This document shows, one piece after another, positions 1-10,766 of a stretch of 64,000 nucleotides of DNA (position 1 is the stretch's first letter; each line of letters opens with the position of its first letter). The position numbers and the translations under genes are program-made. The stretch spans positions 19,401,531-19,465,530 of the forward strand of contig NC_063443.1 in assembly GCF_020379485.1 (NCBI RefSeq), read 5' to 3'. The notes beneath the pieces are model-generated. The model had not been told where the DNA came from. It ran no database searches and saw only the letters and a program-made list of their open reading frames with translations. Source of the stretch: Brassica napus (taxonomy: Eukaryota; Streptophyta; Magnoliopsida; Brassicales; Brassicaceae).

Positions 1-3000
1 TCACTAGCATATGATAAAGGTCAAAGAGGTTTGGAACCTTTGTTGTCTCCGTTTTTCTAGAAAATAACGATTTTATAGTGGTTAGTCCACCAATTTAGGG
101 AGTATTATGAATTTTTACTAAATTAATTGACAAAAAATTAAGACGATGCCCGTGTACCATGAAAAAGAGTTTGATTTACATTAATACAAATGTAGAATGT
201 GTTTAGAAATTTTAAAACAACACTAAAGATTAGAGGTTTCAGTATGTAGAGCATTTACACAAAAATTCAAAACCCACAGATTTTGAGAAAAATTCAAAAA
301 TATGAAAATAATGTTTTAATGCATAATTGCATCCTTCACTAGCATATAATAATGTTCAAAGAGGTTTGGAACCTTTGTTGTCTCCGTTTTTCTAGAAAAT
401 AACGATTTTATAGTGGTTAGTCCACCAATTTAGGGAGTATTATGAAGTTTTACTAAATTAATTGACAAAAAATTAAGACGATGCCCGTGTACCATGAAAA
501 AGAGTTTGATATATTAATGCTAATGTAGAATGTGTTTAGAAATTTTAAAACAACACTAAGGATCAGAGGTTTCAGTATGTAGAGCATTTACAGAAAAATT
601 CAATATTTTTGTAGGGGTGTTAACCCACAGATTTTGAGAAAAATTCAAAAATATGAAAATACTTTTTAATGCATAATTGCATCATCCACTAGCATATTAT
701 AAAGGTCAAAGAGGTTTGGAACCTTTGTTATCTCCGTTTCTCTAGAAAATAACGATTTTATAGCGGTTAGTCCACCAATTTAGGGAGTATTATGAAGTTT
801 TACTAAATTAATTGACAAAAAGATAAAACGATGTTCATGTACCATGAAAGAGAGTTTGATATAGATTAATACAAATGTAGAATGTGTTTAGAAATTTTAA
901 AACAACACAGAGATCATATGCTTCAGTATATAGAACTTATACAGAAAAATTCAGTATTTTCGTAGGGGTTAACCCACAGATTTTGAGAAAAATTCAAAAA
1001 TATGAAAATACTATTTTAATGCATAATTGCATCATTCACTAGCATATGATAAAGGTCAAAGAGGTTCGGAACCTTTGTTGTCTCCGTTTCTCTAGAGAAT
1101 AACGATTTTATAGTGGTTAGTCCACCAATTTAGGGAGTATTATGAAGTTTTACTAAATTAATTGACAAAAAATTAAAACGATGCCCTTGTACCATGAAAG
1201 ATAGTTTGATATACATTAATACAAATGTAGAATGTGTTTAGAAATTTTAAAACAACACTAAAGATCATATGCTTCAACATATAGAGCGTTTACAGAAAAA
1301 TTCAGTATTTTCGTAGGGGTTAACCCACAGATTTTGAGAAAAATTCAAAAATATGAAAATACTTTTTTAATGCATAATTGCATCATTCACTAGCATATGA
1401 TAAAGGTCAAAGAGGTTTGGAACTTTTGTTGTTTCCGTTTCTCTTGAAAATAACGATTTTATAGTGGTTAGTCCACCAATTTAGGGAGTATTATGAAGTT
1501 TTACTAAATTAATTGACAAAAAATTAAAACGATGCCCATGTACCATGAAAGAGAGTTTGATATACATTAATACAAATGTAGAATGTGTTTAGAAATTTTT
1601 AAACAACACTAAAGATCATAGGCTTCAGTATATAGAGCATTTACAGAAATTTTAAAACAACACTAAAGTTAACACATAGATTTTGAGAAAATTTCAAAAA
1701 ATTTGACAATATTGTTTTAATGCATAGCTGCATCTTTCACTAACATATGATGATGTTCAAAGAGGTTTGGAGCCTTTGTTGTCTCCATTTTTCAAGAAAA
1801 TAGTGATTTTATAGTGGTTATTCCACCAATTTAGGGAGTATTATGAAGTTTTACTAAATTAATTGATAAAAAAATAGAAAGATACCCATGTAGCATGAAA
1901 GAGAGTTTAAATAACATTGATACAAATGTAGAATGTGGTTAGAAATTTAAAAACAACACTAAAAAGTTTAGGATTCAGTATATAGAGCGTTTACCAAAAA
2001 CTCAGTATATAGAGTGTTTACACATAGATTTTGAGAAAATTTCAAAAAATTTGACAATATTGTTTTAATGCATAGTTGCATCATTCACTAACACATTCAA
2101 AAAATTTGACAATATTGTTTTAATGCATAGAAAGATGCCCGTGTACCATGAAAAAGAGTTGAACATACATTAATACAAATTTAAAATGTGGTTTTCTATT
2201 ATAAAACAACACTAAAAAGTTTAGGATCAGTATATAGAGCGTTTACCAAAAACTCAATATTTTCGTAGGGGTTAACACATAGATTTTGAGAAAATTTCAA
2301 AAATTCGACAATATTGTTTTAATGCATAGTTGAATCATTCACTAACATATGATGATGTTCAAAGAAGTTTGGAGCCTTTGTTGTCTCCTTTTTCCAAGAA
2401 AGTGTCGATTCTACAGTGGTTATTCCATCTATTTAGGGAGTATTATGAAGTTTTACTAAATTAATTAATAAAAAATTAGAAATATGCCGATGTACCATGA
2501 AAGAGAGTTTAAATAATATTGATACAAATTTAGAATGTGGTTACAAATTTTAAAATAACGCTAAAGATTATAGGCTTCAGCATATAAAGCATTTACCAAA
2601 AACTCAATATTTTCGTAGGGGTTAACAAATAAATTTTGAGAAAATTTCAAAAAATTTGACAATATTGTTTTAATGCATAGTTGCATCTTTAACTAACATA
2701 TGATGATGTTCAAAGAGGTTTGGAGCCTTTGTTGTCTCCATTTTTCAAGAAAATAGTGATTCTATAGTGGTTATTCTACCAATTTAGGGAGTATTATGAA
2801 GTTTTACTAAATTAATTGATCAAAAAATAGAAAGATACCCATGTAGCATGAAAGAGAGTTTAAATAACATTGATACAAATGTAGAATGTGGTTAGAAATT
2901 TAAAAACAACACTAAAAAGTTTAGGATTCAGTATATAGAGCGTTTACCAAAAACTCAGTATATAGTTTACACATAGATTTTGAGAAAATTTCAAAAAATT

Positions 3001-3621
3001 TGACAATATTGTTTTAATGCATAGTTGCATCATTCACTAACATATGATGATGTTCAAAGAGGTTTGGAGCCTTTGTTGTCTCCTTTTTCCAAGAAAATGG
3101 TGATTCTACAGTGGTTATTTCACCTATTTAGGGAGTATTATGAAGTTTTACTAAATTATTTGATAAAAAATTAGAAAGATGTCCGTGTACCATGAAAAAG
3201 AGTTGAACGTACATTAATATAAATTTAAAATGTGGTTAGAAATTTTAAAACAACACTAAAAAGTTTAGGATCAGTATATAGAGCGTTTACTAAAAACTCA
3301 ATATTTTCGTAGGGGTTTCACATAGATTTTGTGAAAATTTTCAAAAAAATTTAAAATATTATTTTAATGCATAGTTTTATCCTTCACTAACATATGATGA
3401 TATTCAAAGAGGTTTGGAGCCTTTGTTGTCTCCATTTTTCAAGAAAATTGCGATTCTAAAGTGGTTATTCCACCTATTTAGGGAGTATTATGAAGTTTTA
3501 CTAAATTAATTAATAAAAAATTAGAAATATGCCCATGTACCATGAAAGAGAGTTTAAATAATATTGATACGAATTTAGAATGTGGTTACAAATTTTAAAA
3601 TAACGCTAAAGATTATAGGCT
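1..3621. repeat. ~350-bp tandem satellite array, about 10 monomers
   Basis: Head-to-tail monomers start at about 1, 336, 686, 1036, 1387, 1737, 2085, 2339, 2690, 3034 and 3384, each near a 'tcacta(g/a)cat' motif. Spacing is 335-351 bp, except one shortened unit of 254 bp at 2085-2338. The shared core includes 'ttagggagtattatgaagtt' and 'aatgcataattgcatc'. The first five monomers form one subfamily ('actagcatatgat', 'cgtaggggttaacccacaga'). Those after about 1737 form a second ('actaacatatgatgatgttc', 'ttggagcctttgttgtctcc'). The array enters from the left edge and stops at about 3621, where a coding relic begins. A ~350-bp satellite is known from Brassica subtelomeres, but I cannot confirm this is the same family. 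No open reading frame is conserved across monomers. Confidence 0.95.
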
Positions 3622-4321
3622 TAAGAAATCAGAATACAAAAAGGAAATCTGTACCACCCAGAAATAAATACTGATGCCACGATTGGTCTACGGGTGAACA
3701 GGTAAGTCTAACACAATAGGTAAAAACGAAATCATAATTTTCTTCATACATACACCTCTATCTCAGGTCGACAATGGTTAAACTCATACTGTGCGGGAAG
3801 CAACCAGCCGACTTTAGCAACCTACAAATCAAGAAGAATAGAAAATTTAAAGTTGTCATCATCACAAGCATAATTCCTAAACTTTTCCAAGGTAAATAAT
3901 TTTTTTAAACACATCAAAAAATAATACAGATCTAAATTTTTTTTTATCAATAGAACAATAATATCCAATATTTTTCAGGCAAACTACTACTCAGTTCATC
4001 ACCAGCAACAAATTTCTACTTCAGCAAATCAATTGATTACATAAAGCATTTCAAAGGGCGAATAAGAGATCATGCAAAAGCATGCAGTAAAGAGTGACTT
4101 TAATTCATGCATCATTCGGATTATTATTCTCTTTCCCACACAACTTGATACCTAGATTTATTTACATTTTAAACAATTTTATCATTGTTTTTTTTTAATC
4201 TTTACTTCTCTATAAAATCTAAAACTCAACTTCTGTCTTTCAAACTTTGCTAAGCAATTTAAATGTATAGAGAATAAATTAATAAGGCATAATCTGCGCG
4301 TAGCGCAGACAAAAGATCTAG
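3622..4321 (+). mobile_element. 3' portion of a Helitron carrying an RPA-like gene relic
   Basis: A perfect 7-bp GC-rich hairpin, TCTGCGC-gta-GCGCAGA at 4293-4309, lies 8 bases before a terminal CTAG at 4318-4321. That is the architecture of a Helitron 3' end. The base after CTAG is C rather than the usual T, so the terminus or its flank has mutated. RPA70-like coding DNA ends about 200 bp upstream, and plant Helitrons commonly carry RPA-like genes. The 5' end is not visible: the satellite array replaces it or is part of the element. Membership of the array in the Helitron is inference. Confidence 0.7.
3624..4097 (+). pseudogene. RPA70-like OB-fold (DNA-binding) gene, 5'-truncated relic
   Basis: Three exons join in one frame across canonical introns: about 3624-3701 (donor GTAAGT), 3767-3891 and 3979-4097 (stop TGA). 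The peptide contains MVKLILCGKQPADFSNLQIK and, in the last exon, LLLSSSPATNFYFSKSIDYI. The 'L-W/C-G' strand and the 'LSSxPATxFYxN/S' motif are typical of the OB-fold DNA-binding domains of replication protein A large subunits and of their Helitron-borne relatives. The N-terminal part is missing because the frame is cut at the satellite junction near 3621. Open frames and intact splice sites suggest a fairly recent truncation. It could be a domesticated DUF223/RPA1 paralogue rather than Helitron cargo, but the adjacent terminus favours cargo. Confidence 0.72.
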
Positions 4322-5637
4322 CATCATTAAAAAAGAGAAAATCACATTTGTAGTTCTAATTTCTAGATTCTTTAAGAAGCTACAATAAATTGGAATCAAA
4401 AATAGTAAAAGTAAATAAAATGATGATATAATCGATAAACGATTAATTAAAATGATGACATACTCCAATAAACAGTTAATTAAAAAAGAAAAATGGTGGA
4501 AGTAAGATTTCAATTTTAGTGTCCATATAATTGGATCCTTTAGATATCATGTCTTACTTAAAAATATGATTCCTTATTTTACTTTCACATAAAGAGTCGA
4601 ACACTTACGGTCTCAAACTCAAAGATAATTTGGAAGTAAAGATGAAAAGATCATATTTTTTTAAGATTTCTATTATTAAAAGGTTCAATTGTTAAGATTA
4701 AGTGAATGAATTTTTAAAATGTTTTTATTATGAAAAGGTATAATGGTTAATCTTTGAAAATATACAACTATTATATTATGAAAATGTTCCAATGAAAATG
4801 TGCAATGGTTAAGTTTCTGAAAGGATACAATTTTTTAAAGAGTGAACACATCTTTTGCTTAAGTAAAACTATGATTTCATACTCGAGATCCTAAATAAAA
4901 TTGTAGCCATTAGATTAGAGAGTATGAAGAAATTCCACCGTTAGATTTTAATTTGTTTTCTTGTATAAAAAAATGCTGGCATCAGAGTTTTAGATGAAAT
5001 GAGTTGCTAACATGATACGTTTTTTTTTCTAATCGTTTCTGCTCTTTCCATATCTATAATCATAACAACACACATTCTACATGAGCAATTTAAATATGAT
5101 TATTATCATTTTAAAAAGTATTACTTGTATCATTTTTTAAAGTTAGTCCTACACAAAAAAAAATATAGTTAAAAATCGTGTTTTACAAGACAAAAATAAT
5201 TTAAACATAGAAATATTATTCACCTTGTTCATTACAAAAGTTTGGAAACATATTATTTTCTCATGTTCACTACCACCATAATTGAAATTTAACATATTAT
5301 TAAATCGATACACTATCTCAACCGAAATTTACTAATAAACACATCGATATTTTGAATTAAAAAAAAATATAATATATGTGTACAGTTGACATATTTCGAT
5401 TATGAAGTATATACTAACACAAAAAGAAACTAAAAAAGATGGAGACACTTATATGGGAAATCTGTTCTCATCAAGATATAACTGGATCATTAAGGTGACA
5501 AAATTGTTGGATTTAGTTTTGTAGAATACCCGTCATTTTCTGTAATTCTAGAGTTTCAAAACATTGAGATTGCAAATAAAAAATAAGCCCAATATTCTTC
5601 AACATACTTTTTGTTTGCCCTATCTTCTGCAATGTGA
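4322..5637. other. AT-rich intergenic DNA
   Basis: No gene is recognised here. The stretch is rich in poly-A/T runs, and its short open frames lack family similarity or splice context. Confidence 0.6.
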
Positions 5638-5789
5638 TCGTCACCCATCGCGGCAACTCTCCACCTTCGTCTCCCAATATACGTTTACACACAGATTCGA
5701 TAAGTCTTCGTGTTCTTCCGATTTGATAAATGCGTAATTTGACGAACTCTTCTATCGCCTATTTGTGGTACTATTAGGCAGAAGAACCC

Positions 5790-6119
5790 ATGGTTATTTA
5801 CGTCGCATCACGAAATCTCTCCAGCGGAACTGCTGCGGCGACCTTATAGCTATGAGATCTTATTCTACGTCGTTTAGGGAAGAAAGGGACAACTTCGGCC
5901 GATCAAAGTTCCTCCCGATAAGTTTGGGATCTCATCTTTTTTTACCATAACGTTGACTATCTCAGTTCTCCGGTATTTCTTATCGATGTTGTTTCTGTGT
6001 CAGATTGTGGAGAGCCCATACGCAGAGATGCTGCATAACTTCGAAATAGTGGTGAGCGCGAGCGTACGCCGGAATCTATCGTCCGTGCTTTTGGCATCTT
6101 GAAGAAGTGTGCTGCCAAG
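5790..6119 (+). pseudogene. Fumarase (FUM1-like, mitochondrial fumarate hydratase) 5' fragment, broken
   Basis: Mitochondrial fumarase hydrates fumarate to malate in the TCA cycle. The relic starts at 5790 with a presequence-like MVIYVASRNLSSGTAAATL followed by a stop. A shifted frame then gives MRSYSTSFREERDNFG, and another shift gives PIKVPPDKFG. After a degenerate intron ending 'tgtgtcag' near 6014, the second exon still reads as the fumarase region around ERER.PE and ends RAFGILKKCAAK at 6119, followed by a GTAAGC donor. Plant FUM1 proteins have the same order (RSYSTSFREERDTFG... then RAFG.LKKCAAK) by recollection. Several frameshifts and a stop abolish the product, and none of the roughly 15 later exons is present. 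The retained intron shows it is a DNA-level duplicate, not a retrocopy. Confidence 0.85.
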
Positions 6120-7420
6120 GTAAGCTGTAATCATAGGTTTTGTCTAGGTCATGCACATTGCAGCCGAGATCACAAGATAATTAAAAAGCCAATAGTTGGG
6201 AAATGTATAATGATCACAAGCCAATAATGTGGCGGTGACTTCAACTGGAAGGGATAAGAAGAGACATTTTAACGTATGGTGGGCGGCCGATGATCACATG
6301 GAGGAAGGAGAAGGTAGGTTCAATTATTAAACTTCTAGAAGCACATGAAAACATACCTTGACCATCTATGATAAAGAGATGAACGGAGAATATAATGCAG
6401 ATGGTTGAAAATTGAATGGAAAGCGAAAGCATAAATCAGAAAAAGAAAACTGATAAAAAAAAACTGTAAACTGGTTATCAAATATATTAACATAGGAAGA
6501 GATGCAACCATGAGTCACAATTCATTAATGGATACAATGCTTCACTACCGACATGCTTGGTCGTCGTCTTTTACTTTTGTCAGTTTTAAACTGAGGTCAA
6601 CCCTTGGATTAAAAAGTGTGCTAATCTCTACCATTCCCTTTTTAACGTTTTTTATAAAATTATGAAAAGTTACTTTTGTTATTTTAAATGGGACGTGTTG
6701 TTTGAAAGAAACTATTCAGTTAAGAGTTGGCAAAAACAGTTACTTTGCTGACGTAAATCATTTTAAGTGAAGACAACTTTATATCCTTTAGATTAAAAAA
6801 GCAAGAAAATCTGATAGTTGGATTTTAATTTTTTTTTCCTATAAAAAAAATGATGTCAGCAGATAAAGAAATCAGGTTTGCTATTATATACAGATGTTAT
6901 GCATCTTTTGTGGTTTTTCTACATACATCATATGAAACATTTTGTAGCTTCTTCTGCGAGCATTGTGTTTCGAGGACTAATTAAGAATCGTTTTAATGGA
7001 TTTATTTTAATTGATCTTTTTCATTGCAATGGTTAGTTATGTTGGTGTTTGTTTATGAGAATAAGTTGAGGACCAGATTCTCAACAGTGCGAGTGATCTC
7101 GTTCTTCTGTTTTGAATCTAAATCACATCACTGCGCCATGTGCCAGAGCCTCAAATCTTTAATTTATGTTTCTTTTGATGAAGCAAAAAAAATTTCTTAC
7201 AAGAAAAATTGTGTTTTGACACGAGATCCTTAACTTTTCTTGGAATACAGCTTTCACCTGAACCTGTAAATGCCTCGATACTAATTTACAAACTCAACAC
7301 ACCTTACGTTTTGAGTTTTTCTTTTCCCAAAACGTTCGTTAGAGAGAGCTTTTAGGATCGTCGCTTGGGTTGCAAGGCAACAGTTACTGAACGTAGCCGA
7401 TCAACAATTTCCGTGAAAAA
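6120..7420. other. Intergenic, no recognised gene
   Basis: AT-rich sequence. Short open frames, such as the minus-strand one at 6241-6432, show no family motif. Nothing further can be supported. Confidence 0.5.
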
Positions 7421-7552
7421 ATGGTTTTACTCCAGAGGATCAAACGACCAGCATTGCTCCATCAACTTTCTCCACTACCGTTCCGGTACCTGAGGTCTCA
7501 CAACGTTATTGTTCACAAAAGGAAAATACTAACTATTGAAATGGTAAGGTAA
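7421..7552 (+). CDS. Possible small ORF with a mitochondrial-presequence-like N-terminus
   Basis: An ATG at 7421 opens 43 codons beginning MVLLQRIKRPALLHQLSPLP and ending at a TAA at 7550-7552. The start is arginine/leucine-rich with few acidic residues, like an organelle presequence. A GTAAGG donor-like site overlaps the end ('gaaatg|gtaagg'), so this could be the first exon of a broken gene. I recognise no family and found no convincing second exon. It may be spurious. Confidence 0.25.
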   Translation: MVLLQRIKRPALLHQLSPLPFRYLRSHNVIVHKRKILTIEMVR

Positions 7553-7937
7553 TTTGTTTACCGTTCTGATCAATTTTTCTTCTTTTCTTATTTGACAAAA
7601 GGAAATACAGTTGTCACTCACAAGTCACATGCATGATAAATTATTACCCAGTCCCGAAAAAAACATGACCGTTACCGTAAGATTACTTATTACTTTTGCA
7701 GCATTAACTACAAAAAAATATACAACGGACAGAATACATTTCTATTTTTTTTTTCTTTTGGGTTACACTTCATCTATAAATACTCATTCTTTCTTCACTG
7801 TATACATCAAAATTTCCCTCTCTTTAATTTCTTTATAACAGTTGTTGTTTCTTCTCGAGCAAAGCTTTTTTTTTCCTGAAAAATAATATTTTGTTATGGA
7901 AAACTTATCTGTTGCATCACTTGTTTCATAGTACTTA

Positions 7938-8172
7938 TTGTGTTCTTCTGGAGGATGTTCCGGCATTGACAGAGGTTATTACCAGAGTGGGGACGAGGGA
8001 AGGGCAAAGCCAAATGACGGAGCCATCTCGATCATGGAGAAGTTTACGAGCACCTTCTCAAGCAAAGCTCTGCGGAATGTTTTACTGAGAAGATCCCTTC
8101 CTCTTCGAGCCTTATCTATAAGATTGATATGAAGAAAGCATCTCGTTTCGTGTCAAAGATCGACGTCAGATC
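7938..8172 (+). pseudogene. Unidentified coding relic, copy 1
   Basis: An open frame contains SGDEGRAKPNDGAISIMEKF, followed by a basic stretch (KALRNVLLRRSLPLRALSIR) and a stop at about 8132. The nucleotides encoding DEGRAKPNDGAI recur at 8733-8770 in another relic. I do not recognise the family. The higher GC content than the surroundings and the conserved repeat copy are the only evidence that this was coding. Confidence 0.35.
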
Positions 8173-8259
8173 CGGTCAGTTTTTTTTTTCCTTTTTTTCC
8201 TAAGAAAACTATTTTTCATTCATTTTTATTTTTGATTTTAAATTTAGATATTATATAAT

Positions 8260-8650
8260 ATATTTTGCATAATTCTGTCCATAAATTATTCTATGGTCCG
8301 TTAGAGGTGTATATATGTTTAATATGTTATTCGTATTGTAAATTTAAAATTTACACTAGCTTTCATTTTGGAAAAAAAATCTATGTGATAAATTTCAATA
8401 TGTTGAAAACAAACTAAACTTTTGCACCCTGTCTATAGAATTTCTATGGTCCGTTAGAGGTTGTATACAAGTTTAGTATGTTTTTTGTATTGTAAATTTA
8501 ACACTTTGACAAACTTTCATTTTGGAAAAAGTGTAGGTGATAAATTGCAATATGTTGAAACAAACCAAACTTTTGCATCCTGTCTATAGAATTTTTTATG
8601 GTCTGTTAAAAATGTAAAATATATTTTTAGTATTGTAGATTTAACAAAGT
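8260..8650. repeat. Degenerate tandem repeat, ~153-bp period
   Basis: The block around 'ctatggtccgttagagg' recurs at about 8291, 8444 and 8597. Each is followed by 'gtaaattta', 'actttcattttggaaaaa' and 'tatgttgaaacaaac'. Roughly two and a half copies are present, diverging rightwards. Related sequence occurs on the opposite strand near 51,960-52,090 inside a foldback element. Confidence 0.7.
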
Positions 8651-8732
8651 TTTCCTTGAGTATGCAAAGTGTTTTGATTTATTTAAAGTTTTCAACACTA
8701 TGTTTAATATGCCTTTCCGTGTTGTAAATTTG

Positions 8733-8866
8733 ATGAGGGAAGGGCAAGTCAAATGATGGAGCCATAGCGGAGGTGATCAAGATTATTGGTAAGAAAGAAT
8801 CAGAGAGATCAAGGAGATACACTGAAACAGAAGAGCATCAAGAAACTCAAAAGTAAGCCAAAGTGG
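8733..8866 (+). pseudogene. Unidentified coding relic, copy 2
   Basis: The sequence 'gatgagggaagggcaagtcaaatgatggagccat' parallels the 7938-8172 relic. With one frame adjustment it reads SNDGAIAEVIKIIGKKESER and ends in a lysine/glutamate-rich tail with a TAA near 8864. The family is not recognised. With copy 1 it frames the ~153-bp tandem repeats, which suggests a duplication or insertion split a single exon. Confidence 0.3.
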
Positions 8867-8973
8867 AGCTAGGGGAATTCACATTTACAGCATAGCGAGA
8901 TTCATTAAACATAGAGAGTTCAAGAATGCATTTACAATGACTATTAACATACTTAGGGGGTTTAGATAAAATT

Positions 8974-9150
8974 TTCATAGCAATTTGTAATAGCTAATTA
9001 AGTTTATATATTTCCCGAAAACAGATTTAATATTTCAGACTGAAAAGCTTGCAAGTAACACAGAATTATCAGAAGATAAAGAAGAACTCCAAGTATCAAT
9101 TTTATTGGCATCATAAAAAAAACAAGAAGATGTTGCTGATTGATACATGT
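8974..9150 (+). repeat. Direct repeat, left copy (pair with 9629-9792)
   Basis: 'ttatatatttcccgaaaacagattt' and 'actccaagtatcaattttattggcatcat' match the block at 9629-9792 at high identity over about 165 bp in direct orientation. The intervening DNA holds the orphan kinase exon. Confidence 0.8.
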
Positions 9151-9453
9151 TGAAGGGAAAGATTTAAAAGTTAAAATCACAGCCTTTTGGCGCTTTACAT
9201 GTTCAGCTAAAAAGTTCCCAAGGAAAAAAAAGAGTGAATCTCACTTTTCCTTGAGGTTAATTCCCTTCAAAATGAACAAATTCTTCAGATGTAAAAATAA
9301 TTCATCATGCCAAACGCAACATATAGACTATAGAGTTATCATCATCTCTCTTTTTATGCGTCTATCAAGCAATCTGACCAAAACAGTTTCTATCAGTAAA
9401 CTATTGATGTTATATCGCTAAAGTTCCTATGAATCATTTTGCAGATAGTTTAC

Positions 9454-9605
9454 CTGTCTTTTCTCTGCAAGACATGTCTTAAAGATCCGTTCACCATATA
9501 CTCAGTAACTGTTGCCATTGGTCCACCAGGTGCATCTGGTACTACTACTCCATAAAAGGCCACCACATTTGAATGGTGAAGATTCACCAATATCCGAGCT
9601 TCTCT
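9454..9605 (-). pseudogene. Orphan exon of a Raf-like MAPKKK (PB1-type) protein kinase
   Basis: Read on the minus strand, one exon gives [20 protein letters not shown], then [19 protein letters not shown], ending at a GTAAAC donor (plus-strand 9453). The '[11 protein letters not shown]' and 'TEYM..GSLR.VL.RKDR' blocks are subdomains IV-V (alpha-C end to hinge) of the plant Raf-like kinase group that carries an N-terminal PB1 domain. The lysine (VAIK), HRD and DFG segments are absent on both sides, so no active kinase can be made. A frame of other exons was not found. It lies between two ~165-bp direct repeats, which suggests it moved in with a mobile or duplicated segment. Confidence 0.75.
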
Positions 9606-9628
9606 CTAGGAATCTTTAGTCTATTTCA

Positions 9629-9792
9629 TAACAATTTGTAATAGCTAAGTTTATATATTTCCCGAAATCAGAGTTAATATTTCAGACTGAAAAGGTTGCA
9701 AGTGAAACAGAATTATCATAAGATAAAAGGAGAACTCCAAGTATCAATTTTATTGGCATCATAAGAAAAACAAGAATTGTTGCTGATACACA
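9629..9792 (+). repeat. Direct repeat, right copy (pair with 8974-9150)
   Basis: This is the second copy of the ~165-bp block, with small indels relative to the first. The two copies sit 655 bp apart. Confidence 0.8.
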
Positions 9793-9953
9793 TAGCCTTT
9801 TTGGCAACATCTTGCCAAATGTACAGCTTCTTCATCTGGTGGTAAGCAATATGCAAACAAAATATGTATATCAACGGCTTGGAACAAGTCTCCTTTTCTC
9901 TCTTAATAAGTAGATTGTGATATGTTAGATTTTGAAGCACAACTCACTCGATT

Positions 9954-10173
9954 GTGCATCTCCTCCGGATTAATGCTTGGGCTGGAATGTTCAAGACACC
10001 AAACATATATCTCCTTATCATCCTTATAGTAACAATCATCTTACTATTAATTAATCCAAGCTTAACTAGGTACGAATGTAAATCGTTTATTTTCTACTTT
10101 GGTGATTTGGTTTGGTTTTGTGTTTCTTTACAGGGCTAGTGGTGGTGGTGGTGTAACTGAGAAGAAGAAATGA
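9954..10173 (+). pseudogene. Possible C-terminal exon pair of a tail-anchored membrane protein
   Basis: One frame up to 10069 gives GMFKTPNIYLLIILIVTIIL, a strong hydrophobic segment of about 18 residues. A GT donor at 10070 and a CAG acceptor at 10131-10133 join it in frame to an exon (10134-10173) encoding ASGGGGVTEKKK and a stop. A hydrophobic helix close to a short C-terminus ending KKK would fit a tail-anchored or ER-retrieved protein. No upstream exon or family could be recognised. The in-frame splice and Gly-rich tail support a real, probably broken, gene end. Confidence 0.35.
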
Positions 10174-10766
10174 TGCAATGACGACTGAGTTCGAAGCTCT
10201 CTTTCTTTTTAAAGAGTTTTCGCCTAACTAATGTCTCTTGGATAAATCTTTCTTTCTGTAGCAGATGATTCAAGTTTAAAATGAGCCACTTGTCCTCTGG
10301 TTAACCGGTTAGCTTATGTCCTGTCCAATCTGGTTTAGAAACAAAACATCATTGACCCCCCTTTACATAGTTTCGTATTTGGGCCTATACTTCTAGATTT
10401 TTACAAATATTCGTTACAGACTTACAGCGATGATTTGCTTAACCGATGTTGATGTGCTTCAAAGTTGAAAGTGTTGGTGACTTTTCAAAGTAGTGAGGTA
10501 AGCAGAAAACCATCCACATATTAATTTTTATGCTATATATTACAATTAGGGACTCGTGTTTTTTTCTTAAGGACCAAGCTACTTTACAGTAGGCAGTCAT
10601 CGTCATCCGTCACAATCATCTATTATCGCCTCCGCCACCATATCCGATCTTATTCAAAATAGAAACAAATTTCGTATCGATATGACAGCTTCAAAAAACA
10701 AACTAATTAACACTCTAATGATCAGTTTCAGTAGCGCTATCGATCGATATTCACTTACTTTCCACC
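10174..10766. other. Intergenic, no recognised gene
   Basis: Mixed AT-rich sequence with no open frame or repeat that I can assign. Confidence 0.5.

Noticed and set aside
1..3621. Satellite array as a CRISPR-like array
   Set aside because: Unit length of ~350 bp, whole-unit homology and a plant genomic context exclude a CRISPR array.
6241..6432. 63-codon minus-strand ORF with hydrophobic start
   Set aside because: No splice context, promoter or recognisable motif.
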